Source of the DNA: Chromohalobacter moromii
GTDB taxonomy: Bacteria; Pseudomonadota; Gammaproteobacteria; Pseudomonadales; Halomonadaceae
DNA: 64,000 nucleotides
Direction of reading: 5' to 3'
Assembly: GCF_023091865.1 (NCBI RefSeq)
Contig: NZ_JAHXDI010000001.1
Coordinates: 1-64,000, forward strand
Made by a program: the position numbers and the translations under genes. This document shows, piece by piece, positions 17,799-27,130 of this stretch. The notes under the pieces were generated by a model. That model did no database searches, had not been told where the DNA came from, and saw only the letters and a program-made list of their open reading frames with translations. The stretch's first letter is position 1. Each line of letters begins with the position of its first letter.

Positions 17799-18353
17799 TT
17801 ACAGATTCTGCACCCGGAAATCCGCCGAGCGATCGATTTCGTCGCCGGCGACCATGAAGCGGCCATGACCGCGATAATGCAGTGTGCGGGGAAGGTCGAT
17901 CGAGGTGTCGACATGGGCCTTGACGATCTCCCAGATGAAAAGCTCGTGGCGATCTATCTGGCTGTCGTCGACCAAGCGGCACTCGAAGCTGGCATAGCAT
18001 TCCTCAACGAGTGGTGCATAGACGATCTTGCCCGGTGCCGGTGTCAGCCCGAAGGCGTCGAACTTATCGAGCGCATCGCCATCGCTATTGCCTACCCCGA
18101 CCACGGCGTCGGCCAGTTCCAGTGTCGGTATGTTGATCGTGCACTCTCGGCTTTCGCGCACCAGGCGATGGCTGTGATTGGTGGCGGTAATTAGGCAACT
18201 GAAATGTGCTGGCGTGAAGCCGAGCATCATATGCCAGCCCATTACCATCAGGTTGCGTTCGGTCTGCCACTGCGAACCCACCAGTACGATGGGGCCGGTT
18301 TCCAGATGACAGCGGCATTGATCGAGGGGGAAGTCGGTCTTGCGTGGTGTCAT
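17799..18353 (-). CDS. Flavin reductase-like domain protein
   Basis: A 184-residue FMN-binding split-barrel protein of the flavoredoxin/flavin reductase-like family. Visible segments are the N-terminal PIVLVGSQW, the flavin-loop region MVMGWHMMLGFTPAHFSCLI and TNHSHRLVRESRECTINIP. Members reduce FMN for partner oxygenases or bind flavin for electron transfer; no partner gene is adjacent. AAGGAGAAG directly before ATG 18353 rules out the longer upstream frame. Confidence 0.82.
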   Translation of the reverse strand: MTPRKTDFPLDQCRCHLETGPIVLVGSQWQTERNLMVMGWHMMLGFTPAHFSCLITATNHSHRLVRESRECTINIPTLELADAVVGVGNSDGDALDKFDAFGLTPAPGKIVYAPLVEECYASFECRLVDDSQIDRHELFIWEIVKAHVDTSIDLPRTLHYRGHGRFMVAGDEIDRSADFRVQNL

Positions 18354-18427
18354 ACCTTCTCCTTGCACGATGGCACTCCGACTAAAATAGACCATTGCGG
18401 CAGAGAAAGGCGTTGGCGGGGACCAGA

Positions 18428-18456
18428 CATAAATAAGCCCGGCCGAGGCCGGGCTG
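18428..18456 (-). terminator. Terminator of candidate small RNA A
   Basis: A 9-bp GC stem (18436-18444 with 18447-18455) with a minimal loop is followed on the minus strand by TTATTTAT. It lies upstream of, and reads toward, the flavin reductase gene. Confidence 0.55.
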
Positions 18457-18608
18457 CGGACGTTGCGTCACTGCATTGTCCTGTCGAGCTCCTTGCGACC
18501 TCTCCACACTTCCTTGTGCGCGGTGCTGAGCACCGAGGTCGTATCCCTGCTCGACGGCGCCCACGGTGTCATAGTGAGCAGGTGGCTGGATTGATCTGAG
18601 TTAAATAC
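18428..18608 (-). ncRNA. Candidate CsrB/RsmZ-like small RNA A
   Basis: The minus strand holds a GGA-rich segment with no coding sense. In order it contains GTCG-loop-CGAC with AGCAGGGATA in the loop, a perfect hairpin CGGTGC/GCACCG, CACA/TGTG around AGGAAG, GTCG/CGAC around CAAGGAGCT, then ACAGGACAAT. It ends in a GC hairpin (18436-18455) followed by TTATTTAT. Placing GGA in hairpin loops is the hallmark of RNAs that titrate CsrA/RsmA. A TAAAAT -10 at 18615-18620 would start it near 18608. Not confirmed; a structured leader or chance are the alternatives. Confidence 0.45.
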
Positions 18609-18627
18609 CTGACAATTTTACTCAGAT
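18594..18627. repeat. Perfect 8-bp inverted repeat in the small-RNA region
   Basis: ATCTGAGT (18594-18601) and ACTCAGAT (18620-18627) are exact inverted copies 18 bases apart. They bracket the putative -10 box of candidate RNA A. The pair could be an operator or a stem at the 5' end of the RNA. Confidence 0.5.
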
Positions 18628-18672
18628 ATTATCTGTCCAGTATTTCGGGATGACGTCAATGCTGACCCATTG

Positions 18673-18690
18673 TGTCGGCATTGGCTTACT
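18673..18690. promoter_or_regulatory. GacA-box-like element between divergent candidate small RNAs
   Basis: TGTCGGCATTGGCTTACT resembles the GacA/UvrY upstream activating sequence TGTAAG-N6-CTTACA at 9 of 12 defined positions. It lies about 65-80 bases before the inferred start of RNA A (minus) and about 55-73 bases before that of RNA B (plus), the usual distance for csr/rsm RNA promoters. Two mismatches in the left half keep this tentative. Confidence 0.3.
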
Positions 18691-18745
18691 AAAAAGACAT
18701 CGGATATAGGTAAACGAGGCGTCTCTAATGTGTTATGTTTTGTAA

Positions 18746-18852
18746 CCGTGAGCCATGGACGGCGAGGAACCTTCAAGGACGTCGCGATTCCATCGCGTAG
18801 TGGCTCACACTGCGTACGACGTTTTAGCCCTCCCTTTGCGGAGGGCTTTTTT
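18746..18852 (+). ncRNA. Candidate small RNA B with GGA motifs and strong terminator
   Basis: A roughly 107-base transcript unit with no open frame. It has an extended -10 (TGTTATGTT, TATGTT at 18734-18739), a closing stem GTGAGCCA (18748-18755) with TGGCTCAC (18801-18808), an inner hairpin CGCGAT/ATCGCG, and a strong terminator. Three GGA motifs (ATGGACG, GAGGAAC, AAGGACG) lie inside the closing stem. It could be a minor CsrA-binding RNA or an unrelated trans-acting RNA. The terminator without an upstream gene is the firmest evidence that something is transcribed. Confidence 0.45.
18826..18852 (+). terminator. Rho-independent terminator of candidate small RNA B
   Basis: Perfect 8-bp stem AGCCCTCC (18826-18833) with GGAGGGCT (18840-18847), 6-base loop and six T. 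No plus-strand protein gene precedes it for over 1 kb. Confidence 0.88.
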
Positions 18853-18904
18853 CTGCCTGGAAGGTGGTGAACCGGGTCTTCCCACGCTTTTCTGCCTCTA
18901 AACG

Positions 18905-18937
18905 AAACAGGCCCATGCACGGGCATGGGCCTGTTTT
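18905..18937. terminator. Bidirectional terminator downstream of icd
   Basis: A 14-bp perfect stem (18905-18918 with 18923-18936) with A and T runs on both sides. It lies about 45 bases after the icd stop on the minus strand. Confidence 0.9.
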
Positions 18938-18983
18938 GACGCCTTTACTGCGCGGGGACGAGTTTTGCCCCGGCGGAAAGCAT

Positions 18984-21359
<2,376 letters not shown>

Positions 21360-21570
21360 TCATCATGCAGATAGTGAATTCGGTTGGCCCATTATGGTGC
21401 CGGCGACCCAGCGGTCGTGCCAGATTGTACCAGTGCAGTGTTTGTTGCGCATATAGACTGTCGACAATCTTGTCATCCGAAGGCAAGCGCTTGTCGAGCC
21501 TGGCGACCGCTGCGAGACTCGCGGGCGTTGCGTCATGATAGTCGGGCATGGCTGGAAAGGGGGAGGCGAT

Positions 21571-21771
21571 ATGACATTTCTGATCGGCGTGGGCATACCA
21601 TTGCTGGTGCTGGTAGGCGTTTGGTGGGGCGCACGGATAGCGCTCAAGCACCTTGTCGCTCGAGATCAAGCGACGCGAGAGCGGATGGCTTGGGCCATCG
21701 CGGCGGTCGTCGCGGCACTGATTGCTATATACCTCTGGCTGCTGCTGACCATGCCGGTATTGCCTGAATAG
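21571..21771 (+). CDS. Small two-helix membrane protein, unknown function
   Basis: A 66-residue protein with two hydrophobic helices (about 3-20 and 40-61) joined by a basic, charged loop KHLVARDQATRERM, so both ends are predicted outside the cytoplasm. The strong RBS GGGGGAGG just before ATG 21571 argues that it is expressed. An in-frame ATG at 21535 lacks an RBS. I do not recognise a family. It lies between icd and candidate small RNA C. Confidence 0.6.
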   Translation: MTFLIGVGIPLLVLVGVWWGARIALKHLVARDQATRERMAWAIAAVVAALIAIYLWLLLTMPVLPE

Positions 21772-21820
21772 GGCGACAGGGCCGCAGGAGTGTCAGCAAA
21801 GGCAAGAAAATGCTCGTGAT

Positions 21821-21849
21821 TTGACAAGCGATTAAGTCTTGTCTAACTT
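21821..21849 (+). promoter_or_regulatory. Promoter of candidate small RNA C
   Basis: A consensus TTGACA at 21821-21826 and TAACTT at 21844-21849 are 17 bases apart. An imperfect dyad GACAAG-N9-CTTGTC spans the -35 and spacer (21823-21843). Transcription would begin near 21856. Confidence 0.5.
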
Positions 21850-21854
21850 TTAGG

Positions 21855-22094
21855 TGTCGACGAGGACAACGGCCACCGGGACGTGGCGTCAGGGACTAAA
21901 GTTGTTCTCAACCGGCAGGAAGCCGGGTGACGGTGCTCATGGCGTCAGGAAAGACAACATGGGTATCTGCGCTTTAGCGCTAATCCATAGGCATGGATGC
22001 CGACAAAAACGCTCATAAGGAATTTGAGCGTGCTATGCAGATCAATTTCTGTACAAGTTGTAGGGGCGGGGCTTACAGGGTCGCGCCCTTATTG
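21855..22094 (+). ncRNA. Candidate CsrB/RsmZ-like small RNA C
   Basis: This non-coding stretch begins GTGTCGACGAGGACAAC, similar in style to the 5' ends of CsrB and RsmZ. It has six GGA motifs. Four lie in hairpin loops: GCCAC/GTGGC around CGGGAC (21872-21887), CCGGC/GCCGG around AGGAA (21912-21926), GTC/GAC around AGGAAA (21944-21955) and CGCTCA/TGAGCG around TAAGGAATT (22010-22030). Other hairpins lie at 21969-21980 and 21983-21998. A 7-bp GC hairpin ending near 22090 followed by TTATT is the likely but weak 3' end. A role in sequestering CsrA is inferred. Confidence 0.5.
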
Positions 22095-22140
22095 CGTTAG
22101 GGGTTTTGAACGTCGCCCAAGTACCGGTTGCCTATGAGGC

Positions 22141-22169
22141 TTGTTTGGCCACGCTATCCTGACTATCAT
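22141..22169 (+). promoter_or_regulatory. Promoter of tRNA-Thr(CGT)
   Basis: TTGTTT at 22141-22146 and TATCAT at 22164-22169 are 17 bases apart and end 11 bases before the mature tRNA. Confidence 0.5.
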
Positions 22170-22180
22170 CATGCGCCGTT

Positions 22181-22256
22181 GCCGGTGTAGCTCAGTTGGA
22201 AGAGCAACGCACTCGTAATGCGTAGGTCGGTGGTTCGAGTCCACTCACCGGCACCA
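22181..22256 (+). tRNA. tRNA-Thr (CGT)
   Basis: 76 bases with encoded CCA. The anticodon CGT is at 22214-22216 and the acceptor GCCGGTG pairs with CACCGGC. It is the second threonine tRNA in the window and complements the TGT isoacceptor at 17.6 kb. Confidence 0.97.
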
Positions 22257-22272
22257 GCCAGATATCTGCAGA

Positions 22273-22304
22273 CCGCCGCCACGGTGTTTCCGGGCGGCGG
22301 TTTT
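22273..22304 (+). terminator. Terminator after tRNA-Thr(CGT)
   Basis: Perfect 8-bp stem CCGCCGCC (22273-22280) with GGCGGCGG (22293-22300) and four T. From 22305 to 22557, before paoA, I see no gene or convincing promoter. Confidence 0.82.
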
Positions 22305-22557
22305 GCGTCCTCGCCGCACGTGCTCGGCATTTCATGCCTGATCCTCTGGCATCCTGCCGGATTCCTCTGAAGTTTTTACCGCACGCTTTGCGGCACCTTC
22401 CGTCCTCTCCTAACGTTAAGGTTGGTCGAGCTGCCTGACACGGCTCGGCCCCACACGATGTTTCCTGATGGCGAGCGCCTGCCAGCGCCAAATGGCGTGC
22501 CTCGAGCGTCGCCCAAGAACGATGCCAGCCTTGACTAGTGAATGGTGAGGACAAGAC

Positions 22558-23241
22558 ATGGATGACCGTGAGCGCCTCAAGACTGAGGTTTCGTATTATG
22601 ACCCCCAGCGACACCCCGAATCGCCGTCGCGGCGCCGCTTCCTGAAGACTGCGGGCGCCTCTGGGTTGGCGGTGGCGGCCGCGCCGGCGTTGTCGTCGGT
22701 GAGCTATGCCGGCTCGCCGGATGATCCCGATACGCAAGCCGAGGCTCCCCCCGCCGCAGGCCAGCGTCGCATCACCCTGACCGTCAATGGACGTCGCCAT
22801 CAGCTCGATGTCACACCCAACGTGATTCTGCTCGATGCGTTGCGTCACGGCCTGCAATTGACCGGCACCAAGAAAGGCTGCGATCACGGTCAGTGCGGCG
22901 CCTGCACGATCCTGGTCAACGGCACGTCCATCAATTCCTGCTTGAGCCTCGCCGTGGCCCATGACGGCGATGAGATCACGACCGTCGAAGGGCTGGAGAA
23001 GAACGGCCAGCAGCATCCGTTGCAGCAGGCGTTTCTCGAGCATGACGCCTATCAGTGCGGTTACTGCACGGCGGGTCAGATGATGAGCGCGCTGGCAGTC
23101 CTGCAGGATGACGACATCGGTACCAGCGATGCCGACGTGCGCGAGGCGATGAGCGGCAATATCTGCCGTTGCGGCGCCTACAAGAACATCGTCGCGGCGA
23201 TTCAGTCCTCCCGGAGCGCCGTGAAGGGAGGCAAGGCATGA
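22558..23241 (+). CDS. paoA: Periplasmic aldehyde oxidoreductase, 2Fe-2S subunit
   Basis: A 227-residue subunit of a PaoABC-type molybdenum aldehyde oxidoreductase. A twin-arginine signal RRRFLK (25-30) followed by a hydrophobic stretch directs export of the folded complex. The plant-type cluster uses C108, C113, C116 and C128, and the second cluster C167, C170, C203 and C205, as in the xanthine oxidase family. AGGAC precedes ATG 22558. The stop overlaps the paoB start (ATGA). PaoABC detoxifies aldehydes, mainly aromatic ones in E. coli; the substrate here is unknown. Confidence 0.92.
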   Translation: MDDRERLKTEVSYYDPQRHPESPSRRRFLKTAGASGLAVAAAPALSSVSYAGSPDDPDTQAEAPPAAGQRRITLTVNGRRHQLDVTPNVILLDALRHGLQLTGTKKGCDHGQCGACTILVNGTSINSCLSLAVAHDGDEITTVEGLEKNGQQHPLQQAFLEHDAYQCGYCTAGQMMSALAVLQDDDIGTSDADVREAMSGNICRCGAYKNIVAAIQSSRSAVKGGKA

Positions 23242-24224
23242 GACATTTCGATTACGCCCGCGCCGAAAGCCCGCAACAAGCAGTCGCGGCGCATGGCAGC
23301 GATCGCGATGCCGCCTTCCTGGCAGGCGGCACCACGCTGCTGGACCTGGTCAAGCTCGACGTGATGCAGCCGCAGAAGGTGATCGACATCAACGGCGTCG
23401 ATCTCGATACCATCGAGCGCCTCGACGACGGTCGGTTGCGCATCGGCGCGATGGTGACCAATACCGCGCTGGCGCGGGACGAGCGCGTGGTCGAGGATTA
23501 TGCCGTGCTGTCCCAGGCCCTGCTGGCGGGCGCCTCGACACAACTGCGCAACAAGGCCACCACCGGCGGTAATATCATGCAGCGGGTACGCTGCCCCTAT
23601 TTCCGCGATGGCGTCTCCGCCTGCAACAAGCGTGAGCCTGGCAGCGGTTGTGCGGCGATCGGCGGTGTCAATCGGACCGTCCACGCCGTGCTCGGCACCA
23701 GCGACAACTGCATCGCCACGCATCCCTCGGACATGTGCGTGGCGATGGCGGCGATCGGCGCCACGGTCGAAGTTCAGGGGCCGGAAGGCACGCGCGAGAT
23801 CGACTTCGGCGATTTCCACTTGCTACCCGGTGACACGCCGGCCCGCGAGCATGCGCTCGAGCCGGGCGAGTTGATCACCCATGTGGTTCTCGACGCGCCG
23901 CTCGAAGGCAACCGATCTGCCTATCTCAAGCTACGCGACCGTCAGTCTTATCAGTTTGCGCTCGCCTCCAGCGCGGTGATCGTGCGCATGGACGGTAACA
24001 CCATTCGCGAGGCCCGGGTGGCCATGGGCGGTGTCGGCACCAAGCCGTGGCGGGCGCCGGAAGTGGAAGCGGCGCTCAAGGGCAAGACCGCCAGCGAAGC
24101 GCTCTTTACGGATGCTGCCAAGCTGGCCTTCGAGAAGGCCACGGCCTATTCACAGAACGGCTACAAGATTCCGCTTGGCCAGCAGGCCATCGTGCGCAAC
24201 CTTTCCGATCTGACCGCCGCCTGA
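23238..24224 (+). CDS. paoB: Periplasmic aldehyde oxidoreductase, FAD subunit with extra 4Fe-4S
   Basis: A 328-residue FAD-binding subunit. FAD motifs are LAGGTTLLD (about 28-36) and TTGGNIMQR (about 108-116). The insertion containing C119, C129, C138 and C158 matches the additional 4Fe-4S cluster that distinguishes PaoB from xanthine dehydrogenase homologues. ATG 23238 overlaps the paoA stop; a longer upstream frame is not used. It passes electrons from the molybdenum site to FAD. Confidence 0.92.
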   Translation: MRHFDYARAESPQQAVAAHGSDRDAAFLAGGTTLLDLVKLDVMQPQKVIDINGVDLDTIERLDDGRLRIGAMVTNTALARDERVVEDYAVLSQALLAGASTQLRNKATTGGNIMQRVRCPYFRDGVSACNKREPGSGCAAIGGVNRTVHAVLGTSDNCIATHPSDMCVAMAAIGATVEVQGPEGTREIDFGDFHLLPGDTPAREHALEPGELITHVVLDAPLEGNRSAYLKLRDRQSYQFALASSAVIVRMDGNTIREARVAMGGVGTKPWRAPEVEAALKGKTASEALFTDAAKLAFEKATAYSQNGYKIPLGQQAIVRNLSDLTAA

Positions 24225-24246
24225 TCGCCCGCGAGGAGAACCGACC

Positions 24247-26469
24247 ATGAGCGACAAACAGCAAAGCATCATCGGCGCGGGCGTGCCGCGCATCGACGGT
24301 CCGGACAAGCTCGCCGGCCGCGCCAACTATGCCGCCGACAACCTGCCGCCCAACATGGCATACGGCTATGGCGTGTTCAGTACCATTGCCAAGGGCAAGG
24401 TGACACGAATCAAGGTCGATGAGGCGAAGCGGATGCCGGGCGTCATCGATATTTTCCATCATGGGCATTTCCCGTCGCTGTACCGGACGCCGTCGAGCTT
24501 CGTGCAGGGCAACAAGGTGGAAGAAACCCGGCTGCCGTTCGAGGACGAGCGGGTGTACTACGAGGGCCAGTTCGTGGCGCTCGTGGTCGCCGACAGCTTC
24601 GAGAACGCGCGTGCCGCCGCGCGCCACGTCGAGGTCGAATACGCCTCCGAATCGGCCGTCGCCAACCTCGCCCAGGGCCTCGAGGACAACGGCACGCAGG
24701 CGGGTGGCGGTCACTCGCGTGGCGATGCCGCCTCGGCCTTCGACAGCGCCGACACGACCATCGACGTCACTTACCACACGCCGGTGGAAACCCATAATCC
24801 GATGGAGATGCATGCCTCGGTGGCGTACTGGGACGCGCAGGGCAATCTGACCATCTATGACGCCTCGCAAGGGGTCGTGGTCGAGCGCAATGCGCTGTCC
24901 AAGATCTTCGCCATTGCGCCCGAGCGCATCACGGTACATGCGCCGTATATCGGCTCAGGCTTCGGCAGCAAGTTGTGGACCTGGCCACATGCGATTGCCA
25001 CGGCGGCGGTTTCGCGTGAAGTGGGCCGCCCGGTGCAGCTCGTCGTTCCACGTCAGCAGATGTTTACCACCACCGGCCATCGTCCCGAAACCCGCCAGCG
25101 CATGCGCCTGGCGACCGACGGCAACGGCAAGTTGGTGTCGCTGCGTCACGAGGCGATCAACACGACCTCGTTCACCGATCAGTACGTGGAAACCTGCGGC
25201 AGCGTGACCAAAAGCCTCTACAGCTGTCCCGATCTGACGGTGAGCCATGCCACGACGCAGGTGAATCGCGGCACGCCGACCTCGATGCGTGCGCCGGGTG
25301 CGGCGCCGGGCCTGTTCGCGCTGGAATCCGCCATCGACGAGATGGCGTTGGCGGCGGGCGTCGATCCGGTGCAGTTCCGGCTCGACAATTATGCCGAGCG
25401 TGACGAAAGCCAGGATCTGGATTTCTCCAGCAACCACATCGTCGAGGCCACGAAACAAGCCGCCGAGCGCTTCGGGTGGCACGAACGCAATCCGCAGATC
25501 GGCAGCATGCGCGAGGGTCGTGAGATCGTCGGCTACGGCATGGCGGCCTGCAATTGGGAAGCGCTGAAGCGACCCTGCGATGCACGCGTGTCGCTGCGTG
25601 CCGATGGCACCGCCTTTGCCTCCTGCGCGACACAGGACATCGGTACCGGCACCTACACTATCGTGGCGCAGGCGGTGAGCGATGTGACCGGTATTCCAGT
25701 CGACCGCATCACCGTCAAGCTGGGCGACTCTTCCTACCCGGACGGACCGATCTCCGGGGGCTCCTGGGCCACGGCGACGACCCTGCCGGCCATCGCCGGC
25801 GCGGCGCGCAATGCCCTCGACGAGTTGAAGCGCTACGCCACCGGCAGCAACGGTATTTTCGCCGAGGCCAGCGCGGACGATCTGAGTGTGGCCGATGGTG
25901 CTCTGCGTTATGACGGCAAGCAGGCGAGTTTTGCCGAGGTCCTCGATGCCGCGCGTTACGGCAGCGCCGATGGCGAAGCGCATACCGAGGCCGCTGACTC
26001 GAAATACTCCTATCGCTCCTTCGGTGCCCATTTCGTCGAGGTACGTTGGGACCCGGGCATCTCGCACCTGCGTGTGTCGCGCGTGGTCAGTGCCATCGAT
26101 GTAGGCAAGGTGATCAACGAAACCACGGCGCGCAATCAGGTCGAGGGCGCCGTCGTCATGGGCATCGGCATGGGGCTGTTCGAAGCCACCGAGTACGACG
26201 AGCGTAACGGTCGTCCCGTGAACAACGACTACGCCGAGTACGTAGTGCCGGTACACGCCGATCAGCCGGAGATCGACGTCATCCTACTCGACTACCCGGA
26301 CCTGGCGTTCAACGAGTACGGCGCACGCGGTATCGGCGAGATCGGCATCACCGGGCTTGCCGCCGCCATCGGCAATGCGGTGCACCATGCCACCGGCAAG
26401 CGTATCCGCGAGTTGCCCATCACTCTCGACAAGCTGATGGACGACGTGCCCCAGGCGCAAAGCGCCTGA
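24247..26469 (+). CDS. paoC: Periplasmic aldehyde oxidoreductase, molybdenum cofactor subunit
   Basis: The 740-residue catalytic subunit holding molybdopterin cytosine dinucleotide. The family's ending GARGIGEIGITG carries the catalytic Glu, about residue 698. Molybdopterin-binding loops such as GSGFGSKLW and RAPGAAPGLFALES are present. It lacks its own signal and would be exported with PaoA by the Tat pathway. RBS GAGGAG lies upstream of ATG 24247. It is the last gene of paoABC, and the maturation genes converge on it. Confidence 0.92.
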   Translation: MSDKQQSIIGAGVPRIDGPDKLAGRANYAADNLPPNMAYGYGVFSTIAKGKVTRIKVDEAKRMPGVIDIFHHGHFPSLYRTPSSFVQGNKVEETRLPFEDERVYYEGQFVALVVADSFENARAAARHVEVEYASESAVANLAQGLEDNGTQAGGGHSRGDAASAFDSADTTIDVTYHTPVETHNPMEMHASVAYWDAQGNLTIYDASQGVVVERNALSKIFAIAPERITVHAPYIGSGFGSKLWTWPHAIATAAVSREVGRPVQLVVPRQQMFTTTGHRPETRQRMRLATDGNGKLVSLRHEAINTTSFTDQYVETCGSVTKSLYSCPDLTVSHATTQVNRGTPTSMRAPGAAPGLFALESAIDEMALAAGVDPVQFRLDNYAERDESQDLDFSSNHIVEATKQAAERFGWHERNPQIGSMREGREIVGYGMAACNWEALKRPCDARVSLRADGTAFASCATQDIGTGTYTIVAQAVSDVTGIPVDRITVKLGDSSYPDGPISGGSWATATTLPAIAGAARNALDELKRYATGSNGIFAEASADDLSVADGALRYDGKQASFAEVLDAARYGSADGEAHTEAADSKYSYRSFGAHFVEVRWDPGISHLRVSRVVSAIDVGKVINETTARNQVEGAVVMGIGMGLFEATEYDERNGRPVNNDYAEYVVPVHADQPEIDVILLDYPDLAFNEYGARGIGEIGITGLAAAIGNAVHHATGKRIRELPITLDKLMDDVPQAQSA

Positions 26470-26485
26470 GGCGCGTCGGCTGACC

Positions 26486-27130
26486 TCAGCGCCTCGCGCC
26501 GCCGCCAGTTGGCGTCGCGAGGTGTTGCAATTCAGCGGGCGTGTCGATGTCCAGCAGGATGCCGGGGTCATTGATCTTGATTTCCCGGTAGTGCTCGGGG
26601 TGCTGGCGGATGAGTCGCCGCGCCCCGGCGTCGCCGTCCAGGCGTGTGAGTGCTGGCCAGAACGCGCGCCCGAATAGCACCGGGTGGCCGGGATGACCGG
26701 CGTGACAGGGGCGCAGAATGTGTTCGGCGTTGGCGAGACGCTGTAGGTGAAGCAGGGTATCGCACCGTATGGCGGGCATGTCGCCGAGAAGGATCGCCGC
26801 CGCCTGAACGTCAGCGAGCGCTGGGTCGTGCGTGAGCGCCGTGAAGGCTTCGGCCAGGCTGGTGCCCAGCCCGCGCTCGGCGTGTGCGATACCTATCACG
26901 GGGGCGTGCTCGTCCAGGCCGAGATGCGCTGGCGTCTCGGTGTCGCGCAGCACCACGCGACAGTGAGTGAAGACCTCGGCCGCATGCGCGAAGGAAGCGT
27001 TCAGCAGCGTCTCGCCCTCTGCGAGCAGGGCGCGGCGCTTGTCCTGCTCTCCGAAACGCCGCGAGCTTCCGGCGGCCATGATCACGGCGACTACGAGCTC
27101 ACTCACGGTAACCACGCGCTTACAGGGCAT
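26486..27130 (-). CDS. MocA-like molybdenum cofactor cytidylyltransferase
   Basis: A 214-residue NTP-transferase with the signature VAVIMAAGSSRRFGEQDKRR and a downstream LLGDMPAI metal-binding segment. MocA attaches CMP to molybdopterin to form MCD, the cofactor form PaoC needs. The start is uncertain: ATG 27130 overlaps the upstream XdhC-like gene by 11 bases, and GTG 27106 gives a more typical N-terminus. It ends 16 bases from the convergent paoC, supporting a shared role. Confidence 0.82.
   Translation of the reverse strand: MPCKRVVTVSELVVAVIMAAGSSRRFGEQDKRRALLAEGETLLNASFAHAAEVFTHCRVVLRDTETPAHLGLDEHAPVIGIAHAERGLGTSLAEAFTALTHDPALADVQAAAILLGDMPAIRCDTLLHLQRLANAEHILRPCHAGHPGHPVLFGRAFWPALTRLDGDAGARRLIRQHPEHYREIKINDPGILLDIDTPAELQHLATPTGGGARR

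Noticed and set aside
18382..18564. Short minus-strand open frame of 60 codons upstream of the flavin reductase
   Set aside because: No ribosome site, and it crosses the GC terminator hairpin and the GGA hairpins; a small RNA explains the segment better.
22305..22557. Possible operator sequences before paoA (TAACGTTA near 22422 and others)
   Set aside because: Short palindromes of this size are expected by chance and no promoter elements align with them.
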